Below, in pieces: positions 6,347 to 12,873 of a stretch of 13,922 nucleotides of DNA. Both the position numbers and the translations under genes were made by a program. Under the pieces are notes generated by a model. It was not told the origin of the DNA. It worked only from the letters and a program-made list of their open reading frames with translations, and made no database searches. The DNA comes from Nitrososphaeraceae archaeon (GTDB lineage: Archaea > Thermoproteota > Nitrososphaeria > Nitrososphaerales > Nitrososphaeraceae). How positions within the stretch are numbered: position 1 is the stretch's first letter; the number at the start of each line of letters is the position of its first letter. Location of the stretch: the NCBI GenBank assembly GCA_025922715.1, contig JAICHH010000034.1:1-13922 (forward strand), read 5' to 3'.

Positions 6347-7507
6347 TCAAATGGTAATAATGGAGAGAATCTATCAATAAGAGATTTAATCACTAACCAA
6401 AATAAGAGCTTTAACTCTATAATTGTACTCTGTATAGATCGAGATGATGACATAGGATCTAAAGGTGGAATTGATACTCCCGTTATTGGGAGAGATTCTT
6501 GCATCAACGCTGGTATTCGGTTAGCAATTGAAGATCCTGAAGATTCTGATGCGAATGCTATATTTGCTGCTGTAAAAACTTATGAAGATCTCTTGAAAAG
6601 AGGTTATAATGTGGAAGTTGCACTCGTTGCTGGAAGATATAATAGGGGGATTGAAGGCGACGAAAAAATTGGGTCTGAAATAAGGTATATTGTGGATAAA
6701 TTCAAAGCTGACGCATCTGTAATTGTTTCTGATGGTGAAGATGATGAGACCGTGGTTCCAGTAATTCAATCTATGGTACCAATAATATCTGTACAACGGA
6801 TAGTGATTAAACATAGTAGAAGTGTCGAGTACTCTTATGCAATTTTTGCTAAATATATCAAAATGTTGGTCTATGATCCTAGATATTCAAAATTCTTCCT
6901 TGGAGTTCCAGGTGCATTATTGGTAGCAAGTGGAATATCTACTATTTTTGGATTAACAAGGGAAGCTATTGCCCTAGTTTTAAGCATTTTGGGATCCGCT
7001 TTTATCATACGTGCATTTGACATCGATAAAGCATTAAGTGCACTTGGTAAGCCAACTCCTACAAGTTTTATAAGGATTTTTTCTTTGGTTTCAGGATTAT
7101 TAATAATAGTAGTGTCTATAGTGAATGGTCTTTCACATATACCAGAGGGAATTGTTAGAGAGGATATGACAAATTTTGAAATTGTTACCAACAAAGAGAT
7201 AGTTGGAAGTTTTCTTAGAGGTACTATTTTGCTATTGTGGATTGGGATTGGAACTATATTATCTGGTACTTTATTAAGTAATTGGTTTAGGGGCAGTATC
7301 AAAACTATGTCAGATATTTTAAGACTGGTCATATTGATATTATTATACTATCCCCTCCTACAATTTACCTCAGTACTGACTGAAGGAACCAGTCCTTTTA
7401 ATCTTATTTCTTCATTACTAATTGGATTAGCTATAACATTGGTGGCAGCCACATTTCTATATCAATATTATAGAAATAGAAAAGGTGGAGAATCCCTGAA
7501 AAATTAG
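6344..7507 (+). CDS. DUF373 family membrane protein
   Basis: This is an archaeal family (DUF373) of unknown function. The soluble N-terminal part, about residues 25-180, carries the signature IVLCIDRDDDIG (27-38), then KGGIDTPVIGRDS (40-52), a RYNRGIEGDEKIG stretch (98-110) and the acidic SDGEDDE (129-135). These acidic motifs suggest metal or nucleotide binding, but that is inference. The C-terminal half has about six membrane segments, near 184-203, 208-224, 243-262, 288-312, 325-345 and 352-375, and a short basic tail. The TTG start is supported by an AGAGGT ribosome site. The gene precedes the cis-prenyltransferase on the same strand with a 60-base gap. That fits a membrane role near polyprenyl or glycan metabolism, though adjacency is the only evidence. 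Confidence 0.87.
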   Translation: MSNGNNGENLSIRDLITNQNKSFNSIIVLCIDRDDDIGSKGGIDTPVIGRDSCINAGIRLAIEDPEDSDANAIFAAVKTYEDLLKRGYNVEVALVAGRYNRGIEGDEKIGSEIRYIVDKFKADASVIVSDGEDDETVVPVIQSMVPIISVQRIVIKHSRSVEYSYAIFAKYIKMLVYDPRYSKFFLGVPGALLVASGISTIFGLTREAIALVLSILGSAFIIRAFDIDKALSALGKPTPTSFIRIFSLVSGLLIIVVSIVNGLSHIPEGIVREDMTNFEIVTNKEIVGSFLRGTILLLWIGIGTILSGTLLSNWFRGSIKTMSDILRLVILILLYYPLLQFTSVLTEGTSPFNLISSLLIGLAITLVAATFLYQYYRNRKGGESLKN

Positions 7508-7541
7508 TCTTCACGAAAATAAAATAAATAAGTATTAAACA

Positions 7542-7550
7542 CTTTATGAT
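7542..7550 (+). promoter_or_regulatory. Possible TATA box of the cis-prenyltransferase gene
   Basis: CTTTATGAT is centred 22 bases before the ATG at 7568, and there is no Shine-Dalgarno sequence in front of that ATG. A leaderless or near-leaderless start is plausible. The match to an archaeal TATA box is moderate, and read-through from the DUF373 gene is also possible. Confidence 0.35.
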
Positions 7551-7567
7551 TTAAAGAAAAATATTAA

Positions 7568-8380
7568 ATGAAAATAATAAATTTTTCTAGTGAATTTTTG
7601 TTTGATTTACTATTTAAGTTATCGGGTTTATATAAAATTTATGAAAGATGGTTGGAGTCTCGGATATCAAGAGATCCCTTACCAAAGCATATTGCTATTA
7701 TTTTAGACGGAAATAGGAGATGGGCCAAATACCATTTTTTTGGAATTGACAAAGCTCACTATATAGGTGCGGAGAAAGCAGAAGAATTACTAAACTGGAT
7801 ATACGATTTAGAAATAAAAATTACTACTGTATATGTACTTTCCAACGAAAACCTCGAACGGGAAAATGAGGAATTAACTAATATTTATGACTTATTAAGT
7901 AAAAAATTAACCAAACTTCGAGATGATAACCGCATCCATAAAAGAAAGATGAAAATTAAAGCTATAGGTAATTTAGAATTATTGCCTAAAAAATTACAAC
8001 AAATACTAAAAATCTTAGAGGAAGAAACCTCCTCATACAATTCAATGTTTTTAAATATAGCAGTTGCATATGGTGGACAACAAGAGTTAGTAGATGCTAT
8101 TAAAAAAATAGCTTCTTTAGTTAGTGCGGGCAAATTAAAAGTTAATGATATTAATAAAAAGATCATTGAATCATGCCTATATACTTCTCATCTTCCACAG
8201 TCGGACCCAGACTTAATTCTTCGAACTTCAGGAGAAAAAAGATTAAGTGGTTTTTTACTTTGGCAAAGTGCTTATAGCGAATTGGTATTTATGGATGTTT
8301 TTTGGCCAGAGTTCAGGAAGATTGATTTTATGCGTGCTATAAGAACTTATCAAAATCGTATAAGGAGATTTGGAAAATAA
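7568..8380 (+). CDS. uppS: Cis-prenyltransferase (polyprenyl diphosphate synthase)
   Basis: It adds isopentenyl units in cis to an allylic diphosphate, giving the long polyprenyl (dolichyl-type in archaea) carrier used to build surface glycans and N-glycans at the membrane. The 270 residues show every family motif: IAIILDGNRRWA (42-53) with catalytic Asp47, the substrate helix SNENLERE (92-99, usually STENWxR), YGGQQELVDA (168-177), and DPDLILRTSGE with RLSGFLLWQ (213-233), followed by SELVF and WPEF (246-249). About 38 residues precede the first motif, with a hydrophobic helix FLFDLLFKLSGLYKI that may contact the membrane, as in dolichyl-type enzymes. Product chain length cannot be read from sequence. 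It closes the glycan-related block, which suggests it supplies that pathway. Confidence 0.93.
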   Translation: MKIINFSSEFLFDLLFKLSGLYKIYERWLESRISRDPLPKHIAIILDGNRRWAKYHFFGIDKAHYIGAEKAEELLNWIYDLEIKITTVYVLSNENLERENEELTNIYDLLSKKLTKLRDDNRIHKRKMKIKAIGNLELLPKKLQQILKILEEETSSYNSMFLNIAVAYGGQQELVDAIKKIASLVSAGKLKVNDINKKIIESCLYTSHLPQSDPDLILRTSGEKRLSGFLLWQSAYSELVFMDVFWPEFRKIDFMRAIRTYQNRIRRFGK

Positions 8381-8564
8381 AGTAATAACTAAAAATAACG
8401 TATTAATTCTCAATTTATCAATGAATGAACATGGATTTTATGATCCTCATTTGAAAAAATGGTATTGTAGCTACTTTATGGATGAAGAAGAATGGCTGAA
8501 TATACATGATTACTTACCTATTCAATATACAGAGCATTTCTCTACTAGTGAGTCTTCAGAATAA
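8370..8564 (+). CDS. Small uncharacterised protein overlapping the uppS end
   Basis: A 64-codon frame opens at a TTG inside the last codons of uppS and ends 25 bases before the Nudix start. The product is unknown. Its middle (about 18-52) is rich in aromatic and acidic residues, with HGFYDPHLKKWYCSYF and DEEEWLNIHDYLPIQY, which looks protein-like rather than random. An AAGGAG element (8362-8367) lies only two bases before the TTG, which is unusually close. An ATG at 8421 would give a 48-residue product that keeps the whole distinctive part. No membrane segment is seen. The overlap with uppS suggests coupling if the TTG is used. It may be a spurious frame. Confidence 0.45.
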   Translation: MENKVITKNNVLILNLSMNEHGFYDPHLKKWYCSYFMDEEEWLNIHDYLPIQYTEHFSTSESSE

Positions 8565-8589
8565 TGGTCTAAAGTATCTAGAATTTGCA

Positions 8590-9024
8590 ATGGGGATTTT
8601 TTTGAGAACTGAATTTTCTTGTGGAGCAGTAGTGTATGGAATAGATAATCAAAAAATAAGATTTCTTCTATTACGTTATTTCCCTGGCCATTGGGATTTT
8701 CCAAAAGGAAATCAAGAAAGAGGGGAAAATCATACTGACACTATAAGTAGAGAAGTTAAAGAAGAGACAGGTATTAGCGATCTTACTTTTATTGAGGGTT
8801 TTGAAAAGGAAATGTCATATAAATATACACGTCAGAATCAGTTGATCTCCAAAAAAGTAGTATATCTTTTAGCTAGAACCAATTCTAAAGATGTTGTATT
8901 GTCATCAGAGCATACGGATTTCGTATGGGCTCCCTATGAAAGCGCTTTAGAAAGGCTTACTTATAAAAAGTCGAAAGAAATACTAACTGAAGGCTATAAA
9001 TATTTAAAAAATTATAATTTCTAG
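8590..9024 (+). CDS. Nudix hydrolase, probable bis(5'-nucleosyl)-tetraphosphatase
   Basis: Nudix enzymes cleave nucleoside diphosphates linked to another group; this subtype commonly splits Ap4A to ATP and AMP. The 144 residues contain a complete Nudix box at 40-62: G, five residues, E46, seven residues, then REVKEETGI, with Arg54, Glu55, Glu58 and Glu59 as metal and catalytic positions. The preceding GHWDFPKG is typical of Ap4A hydrolases. The frame runs open further upstream to 8506, but that extension overlaps the small ORF and lacks any family similarity. The ATG at 8590 (MGIFLRTEFSCGAVVYG) puts the first strand right after the start, as in the family. No clear ribosome site is seen. Substrate is inferred from family resemblance. 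Confidence 0.88.
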   Translation: MGIFLRTEFSCGAVVYGIDNQKIRFLLLRYFPGHWDFPKGNQERGENHTDTISREVKEETGISDLTFIEGFEKEMSYKYTRQNQLISKKVVYLLARTNSKDVVLSSEHTDFVWAPYESALERLTYKKSKEILTEGYKYLKNYNF

Positions 9025-9056
9025 TATTGTAAATAGAATGATCTTATAATTGAAAG

Positions 9057-9068
9057 AAATATTTATTT
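9057..9068 (+). promoter_or_regulatory. TATA box of the TrmB-like gene
   Basis: AAATATTTATTT is centred about 26 bases before the ATG at 9089, the spacing expected when transcription starts at or beside the start codon. It lies in the 64-base gap after the Nudix gene and suggests a separate promoter for the three genes that follow. Confidence 0.45.
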
Positions 9069-9088
9069 GAGGTTAAAGAGCCATCCTT

Positions 9089-9448
9089 ATGTTGTTTTTA
9101 AATGCTAACTATCACAATATATTCATTACAGATCTTCAACTTTCGAATTTGGAAACTAAAATATTTTTACTTATAATAAGCCAAGGCATGTTGAAAATAG
9201 ACCAGATTTCAATAGAGTTGAATTTAGATAAATCACAGTGTACAGAAATTATAGACTCATTAATTAATAAAAATATGATAATTGAATATTCCAAAAATTT
9301 ATTTGAATCCTTTCATCCTAGATTTGCTATAATAAATAGATATAAAAGATTGTGTTTGGAAAAGAATATGCCTTGGAAAAAAAATTCCCTGATTGATAAT
9401 CTTGCAATCATACTCGAACAACCATTTGAGGCTGCAAGAACTAAATAA
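9089..9448 (+). CDS. Short TrmB-type winged-helix DNA-binding protein
   Basis: TrmB proteins are archaeal winged-helix regulators, often of sugar and energy metabolism. Residues 18-68 form the helix-turn-helix: LSNLETKIFLLIISQG, then QISIELNLDKSQCTEIIDSLINKNMI, with the wing around IIEYS. After it comes FESFHPRFAIINRYKR (72-87), which resembles the connector of TrmB-like proteins, and a helix ending in FEAARTK. At 119 residues there is no sugar-binding C-terminal domain of classical TrmB (about 250-350 residues), so it may sense nothing or act through a partner. The start has a TATA element 26 bases upstream and no ribosome site. The next gene is 24 bases downstream, which points to one transcript with two unknown proteins. 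Confidence 0.75.
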   Translation: MLFLNANYHNIFITDLQLSNLETKIFLLIISQGMLKIDQISIELNLDKSQCTEIIDSLINKNMIIEYSKNLFESFHPRFAIINRYKRLCLEKNMPWKKNSLIDNLAIILEQPFEAARTK

Positions 9449-9472
9449 GGAGAAATAAAATTATAATTTTCT

Positions 9473-9886
9473 ATGAGTGAAAATGATTCTAAAACAAATG
9501 ACAAGATCGTTTATTTTGGTGTCATTAATATAAATGAGAAAGGTAAAACTATAGGAGCAATAGATGTCTGGAGGAGTGTTATAACTAAGGAACTTTTCTG
9601 TGAAGAAAAAAGGTTAGGAATTTTAGATATAGCAGAGTATATTGGTATGCCAAAAATAGAAAAAGGGAACAAATGGGCAGTGGCGGTTAATAGAAATCGT
9701 TTTGGTAAAGATAGATGGAAATTAATTAAAATTTTGAAAGAAGGAATATTCAAATTCTATGATACTGATGATGAGACACTTATTAATACAAATGTAAAAA
9801 ATTATCACATAATCGATAATGATTGGTGGAATTTTCTTGTTGAAAGCAATATAAATCGGAGCATCGAAATTACAAAAGAGTTATAA
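9473..9886 (+). CDS. Uncharacterised 137-residue protein
   Basis: I do not recognise this family. The product is soluble, with mixed charge and no signal or membrane segment. After a polar start (1-10), residues 11-45 look like a beta-rich stretch, with KIVYFGVININEKGKTIG and AIDVWRSVITKELFCEEK. Then come a helical part LGILDIAEYIGM, a NRNRFGKDRWKLIKILKEG segment with clustered Arg and Lys that could touch nucleic acid or phosphate, and an aromatic end NDWWNFLVESN. It lies 24 bases behind the TrmB-like gene and three bases before the next, so all three are likely one operon. An AAGGAG element sits about 20 bases before the ATG, too far for a normal ribosome site. Confidence 0.7.
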   Translation: MSENDSKTNDKIVYFGVININEKGKTIGAIDVWRSVITKELFCEEKRLGILDIAEYIGMPKIEKGNKWAVAVNRNRFGKDRWKLIKILKEGIFKFYDTDDETLINTNVKNYHIIDNDWWNFLVESNINRSIEITKEL

Positions 9887-9889
9887 ACC

Positions 9890-10189
9890 ATGTACGGATT
9901 TGGAGATAACGAAGATCTTAAAGTAGATGTCTTTATAAATAATTCGTCAGGAGGAGAAGTTGCAAGTAAATTGACTGGTTATTTTGTTGTTAAAAATAAA
10001 AGTTTCAGATTCTCGGCTATTGCATTTGGGAGGATAGGAGGGCATAATATCAGCTTAAAATTATCTACTTTGTCCATTAACAAATTAAAAAAAATGGAAA
10101 TTGATCCAGAAAAACTACAACTAACTATACAGAGAAAGTTAATAGAAGGAGATGTTAGTCTTCCTCCAAATACGAAATTACCTAAATGA
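9890..10189 (+). CDS. Uncharacterised 99-residue protein
   Basis: The family is unknown to me. The sequence alternates short beta-like stretches, with LKVDVFINNSSGGEVASK (9-26), LTGYFVVKNKSFRFSAIAFG (28-47) and GGHNISLKLSTLS (50-62). It ends in a charged helix INKLKKMEIDPEKLQLTIQRKL and a proline-rich tail LPPNTKLPK. There is no membrane segment. The ATG follows the stop of the previous gene by three bases, so it is co-translated or at least co-transcribed with it, and the two proteins may act together. The gene ends the plus-strand run; a perfect inverted repeat lies just after the stop. Confidence 0.7.
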   Translation: MYGFGDNEDLKVDVFINNSSGGEVASKLTGYFVVKNKSFRFSAIAFGRIGGHNISLKLSTLSINKLKKMEIDPEKLQLTIQRKLIEGDVSLPPNTKLPK

Positions 10190-10199
10190 ATATATACAC

Positions 10200-10221
10200 A
10201 TATTTTTCTTCAGAAAAATAT
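10200..10221. terminator. Perfect inverted repeat between convergent genes, bidirectional terminator candidate
   Basis: The arms ATATTTTTCT (10200-10209) and AGAAAAATAT (10212-10221) are perfectly complementary around a two-base centre. The repeat begins 11 bases after the plus-strand stop at 10189 and faces the end of mtnP at 10293. Each arm gives a T5 run on one strand, so it could end transcripts from both sides. Confidence 0.45.
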
Positions 10222-10265
10222 AATGTTAATTATAATCATTTCTATAATTGTTCTCTGTTATTAGT

Positions 10266-10271
10266 AAAAAA
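10266..10271 (-). terminator. Oligo-T run after mtnP
   Basis: On the minus strand six T (10271-10266) lie 22 bases beyond the mtnP stop at 10293. This is a normal position and form for archaeal intrinsic termination. Confidence 0.35.
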
Positions 10272-10292
10272 TTCTAATCGGACAGAGGTTTA

Positions 10293-11102
10293 CTAAACAA
10301 ATGCATTTTCTAAGGAGTTAGAACAATTACATAAATTTCTATTTTCTTTTATTTTGGGAATAATTGTTAGTAACAATTTTTTAGTTTTATCAACATTCTT
10401 AGTTAATGTTTCAATTATTTCCTTTGCATTTACAGAAACTTCAGCCCAAACGTCATAATCTGTTACCGTAGATATGGACACATAACACATTTCCATTTCT
10501 TTAGCTAAAAGGCATTCTGGGATTAAGGTCATTCCTATTATGTCAGCTTTAAGTAATGTTCTATAGTAATTAGATTCAGCTTTAGTAGAAAATCTTGGGC
10601 CTTCTATGCAAATATAGGTTCCTAGGGGATGAAACTTAAACCCTAAATGTTTTAATTCTCTTGTAATAATTTCCCTCAAATTAGGACAAAATGGATCAGA
10701 TTGAGAAATATGGCAAACTACTGGACCATCATAAAATGTATATTCCCTTTTTTTTGTAAAATCTATATATTGATCAGGTAATACTATATCCCCTGGCCTA
10801 TATTGTGATTTGAGACTTCCTACAGCCGATGGCGCGAGGATTATTTTAACACCAAGTTCTTTCATAGCCCAAATATTTGCTCGGTAATTAACTTTGTGAG
10901 GAGGAAGTCTATGATTTTTTCCATGACGGGGGATGAATGCTATTTTTTTCTCATTATATGTACAAATTGTTATTCTATCTGATGTTTCTCCGTAAGGAGT
11001 ATTAATTTTAATTTCATCTAGTATGTTAAAAATATTAGAGTCATAAATACCTGTTCCACCAATAATTCCTATTGTTGAGATGTATTTTAAATTTTTAATC
11101 AT
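10293..11102 (-). CDS. mtnP: S-methyl-5'-thioadenosine phosphorylase
   Basis: MtnP splits methylthioadenosine with phosphate to adenine and methylthioribose-1-phosphate, clearing the by-product of aminopropyl transfer in polyamine synthesis. The 269 residues show GIIGGTGIYD (12-21), the phosphate-site PRHG (58-61), PSAVGSL (91-97), GPRFSTKAES (168-177), GMTLIPE (190-196) and STVTDYDVW (211-219). The aspartates in TDYD mark 6-aminopurine preference and separate MTA phosphorylase from purine nucleoside phosphorylases using 6-oxopurines. The C-terminal CNCSNSLENAFV has the CxC seen in thermophile and other archaeal members. The start ATG at 11102 lies inside the end of apt (eight-base overlap), so the two are translationally coupled. 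It releases the adenine that Apt uses. Some relatives also take adenosine. Confidence 0.93.
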   Translation of the reverse strand: MIKNLKYISTIGIIGGTGIYDSNIFNILDEIKINTPYGETSDRITICTYNEKKIAFIPRHGKNHRLPPHKVNYRANIWAMKELGVKIILAPSAVGSLKSQYRPGDIVLPDQYIDFTKKREYTFYDGPVVCHISQSDPFCPNLREIITRELKHLGFKFHPLGTYICIEGPRFSTKAESNYYRTLLKADIIGMTLIPECLLAKEMEMCYVSISTVTDYDVWAEVSVNAKEIIETLTKNVDKTKKLLLTIIPKIKENRNLCNCSNSLENAFV

Positions 11103-11637
11103 AATATTTCACCAATGAACGAACGTCGTAGCCTCTATTTCTCAATATTTCTGCTCCTTTTAGGTATACTAATTCTATAATAACTGCAAAACCAAAGACT
11201 CTACCTCCCATTTCCTCGATTAAATCAGCAGTAGCAATTGCAGTTCCGCCGGTCGCAATTAAGTCATCAGCAATTAGAATATTTTGACCTTTTTGTATTG
11301 CTTCGTCCTGTATTTCAATCACTGAACTACCATATTCAATATTATACTTTTTTTTCATTGTTTTACCCGGAAGCTTGCCGACTTTTCTCACGAGTATAAT
11401 CCCCTTGTTAAAATTTTTCGCTAATAAGGATGCAACAGTAAAACCTCTAGACTCAATCCCTGCTATATAATCAATTTTTGACACTTCCTCTTGATGAATA
11501 AATTGTTTAGCTATTTCTTGTATTGCAGCAGAATTCCTGAACAACGGATTTATATCTCTAAAAATAACCCCTTTTTTGGGAAAATCATTAAAGTTTTTGA
11601 TTAAAGATTTCCAATCTATCTTATGATCATACAACAT
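11095..11637 (-). CDS. apt: Adenine phosphoribosyltransferase
   Basis: Apt joins adenine and PRPP to AMP, salvaging the base in the cytoplasm. The 180 residues match the usual length. Visible are the family signature KKGVIFRDINPLF (21-33), the AGIESRGF block (59-66), the flexible loop with RKVGKLPGKTMKKKYNIEYG (84-103) and the PRPP-binding motif NILIADDLIATGGTA (119-133). It overlaps mtnP by eight bases and precedes it in the transcript, so adenine freed by MtnP would be recaptured at once. The ATG has no ribosome site, and a strong TATA element lies 23 bases upstream, which fits a leaderless start. In archaea some Apt-like proteins are regulators rather than enzymes, but the intact motifs and the partner gene favour the enzyme. 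Confidence 0.93.
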   Translation of the reverse strand: MLYDHKIDWKSLIKNFNDFPKKGVIFRDINPLFRNSAAIQEIAKQFIHQEEVSKIDYIAGIESRGFTVASLLAKNFNKGIILVRKVGKLPGKTMKKKYNIEYGSSVIEIQDEAIQKGQNILIADDLIATGGTAIATADLIEEMGGRVFGFAVIIELVYLKGAEILRNRGYDVRSLVKYYD

Positions 11638-11654
11638 CAGAGAAATTACCTTAG

Positions 11655-11665
11655 TATATAAAAAA
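11655..11665 (-). promoter_or_regulatory. TATA box of the apt-mtnP operon
   Basis: The minus strand reads TTTTTTATATA, centred about 23 bases before the apt ATG at 11637. It is the clearest archaeal TATA box in the window. A second TATA-like element lies further up (about 11676-11686), so two start sites are possible. The remaining gap to 11799 is AT-rich and holds nothing else I can name. Confidence 0.55.
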
Positions 11666-11799
11666 CTTCCTCTGAATATAAAAAATTTGTTTTATTAGTT
11701 TGCATATCTCTAATACCTCAAATTTTTTATATTATTATTCAAGAATACTTAGTAAATGTTAGTGCCTCAAGGGCAAATTTATATACTTTTAGTTAGATT

Positions 11800-12282
11800 C
11801 TATTTCCATAAGGTAAATTCTATTTTTGCGAATTTGATATAAGCATTATTCTTGTTTAAATCATTCAAAATAGCATGCTGTAAATTCGCTTCGATGAAAA
11901 TTGTATCTCTAAGATTGCTATTACTCAAATCTGAATTTTCTAAATTGGCCCACATAAAATTAGATCTATTCATATTACAATTTCTTAATTTACATTCCTT
12001 CATTTCGCCATACATGAATAAGGCATCTGTGAGATCAGAGTTGTCAAAATTAGAATTACTGAGTTCAGCTTGTACTAAATTGGTTTTTTTCAAAATACAG
12101 TTAGAAAAATTAGTTTTATTACAAATGGCTCCATTAAGAAAAGCGAATGAAAGATTTTTCCCGGAAAAATCATGGTTATACAGATTGGGTTTAAGGGTAA
12201 GATTCTTCATTCGAAATGTATTAAATTCATTAATTTTTTCAGCCTCAAGAAGTTTAATTCCTTCTTCATTGAAATTACTCAT
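11800..12282 (-). CDS. Pentapeptide-repeat protein
   Basis: The central part, about residues 35-140, follows the five-residue A(D/N)LXX-type pattern, which folds into a right-handed quadrilateral beta-helix. Clear units include KTNLV, AELSN, SNFDN, SDLTD, CKLRN, SNFMW, ANLEN, SDLSN, SNLRD and ANLQH. A helical, acidic N-terminus (1-20) precedes the repeats and a short basic end (145-160) follows. The cellular role of most such proteins is unknown; some mimic DNA and protect gyrase, but nothing here shows that. Several repeats carry cysteine or asparagine at the central position. It stands alone: apt starts beyond its stop and the response regulator is divergent. A GATATATC element 24 bases upstream of the ATG may be its TATA box. 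Confidence 0.88.
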   Translation of the reverse strand: MSNFNEEGIKLLEAEKINEFNTFRMKNLTLKPNLYNHDFSGKNLSFAFLNGAICNKTNFSNCILKKTNLVQAELSNSNFDNSDLTDALFMYGEMKECKLRNCNMNRSNFMWANLENSDLSNSNLRDTIFIEANLQHAILNDLNKNNAYIKFAKIEFTLWK

Positions 12283-12302
12283 TAAATAAAAAATAAACTA
12301 TG

Positions 12303-12310
12303 GATATATC
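12303..12310 (-). promoter_or_regulatory. Possible TATA box of the pentapeptide-repeat gene
   Basis: GATATATC is centred about 24 bases before the ATG at 12282 on the minus strand, with no ribosome site in between. The spacing fits a leaderless transcript. The element is palindromic and short, so the call is modest. Confidence 0.35.
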
Positions 12311-12420
12311 AATATTACATAACAAATCGTATTGATTTTTTTCTAATTTCCTATATAGCACTGATTACTCACTAACGGAATAGATAACATTTTTAGTAGG
12401 AACTCATAAATAAAATAGGC

Positions 12421-12831
12421 GTGAACCTTTCTAAAACTAGTAACATACCGCCTAGGATAATGGTTGTTGATGATGAAAGAGATATTTTATCTATTGTAAA
12501 AAGGGGACTTGAATCAAAGAAACGATTTCAAGTAGAAACGTTCATTGATGCAGAATCAGCTTTGGAATCTCTGAAGGAAAATTCACACAATTATTATGAT
12601 TTGGTTCTTACAGATATTAGAATGCCTAAGATTAATGGATTTGAATTATATAGACGAATTAAGGAAAGTAATCCTCATATGAAAATAGTATTTATAACTG
12701 CTTTTGAAATAAATAAGGACGAATTCAGTAAAGTTATTCCTTCGCTGGATGTTATAGACTTTATAAGCAAGCCTGTTAGTATGTCCACCTTAATTACCAA
12801 ATTAAATTCAATTTTGAATCATAGCAATTGA
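12421..12831 (+). CDS. Receiver-only response regulator (CheY-like)
   Basis: Receiver domains take phosphate from a histidine kinase on an aspartate. The 136 residues form a single REC domain: the acidic pocket VVDDE (Asp17, Asp18), the phospho-acceptor Asp65 in LVLTDIRMP, Thr93 in FITAFE and Lys117 in ISKPVS. All four conserved positions are present, so it should be phosphorylatable. There is no output domain, so it must act by binding a partner, as CheY or Spo0F-type relays do. The GTG start is required because the first strand RIMVVDDE begins 11 residues later, while the ATG at 12460 would cut it. No kinase gene is nearby. A poly-T at 12833-12837 just after the stop may end the transcript. 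Confidence 0.92.
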   Translation: MNLSKTSNIPPRIMVVDDERDILSIVKRGLESKKRFQVETFIDAESALESLKENSHNYYDLVLTDIRMPKINGFELYRRIKESNPHMKIVFITAFEINKDEFSKVIPSLDVIDFISKPVSMSTLITKLNSILNHSN

Positions 12832-12832
12832 G

Positions 12833-12837
12833 TTTTT
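12833..12837 (+). terminator. Short oligo-T run after the response regulator
   Basis: T5 begins two bases after the stop codon at 12831, in the 42-base gap between convergent genes. It is a plausible archaeal termination site with no supporting hairpin. Confidence 0.25.
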
Positions 12838-12873
12838 AAGAATAAATCAGAGTGTATTATTATTGCTGTCTTA

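Noticed and set aside
6521..7332. Minus-strand ORFs of 97 and 153 codons
   Set aside because: Antisense to the DUF373 gene, which has a clear signature and membrane segments; codon composition explains the open frames.
8506..8589. N-terminal extension of the Nudix gene
   Set aside because: It overlaps the small ORF in another frame, has no similarity to the family, and the ATG at 8590 gives the standard length.
9313..9753. Minus-strand ORFs of 63 and 80 codons
   Set aside because: Antisense to the TrmB-like and 137-residue genes, with no motifs or promoter.
11765..11775. GCCTCAAGGGC hairpin after the pentapeptide-repeat gene
   Set aside because: Only three base pairs can form, with no T-run behind it; not supported as a terminator.
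11852..12289. Plus-strand ORF of 145 codons
   Set aside because: Antisense to the pentapeptide-repeat gene; the periodic repeat pattern on the minus strand creates a long open frame opposite.
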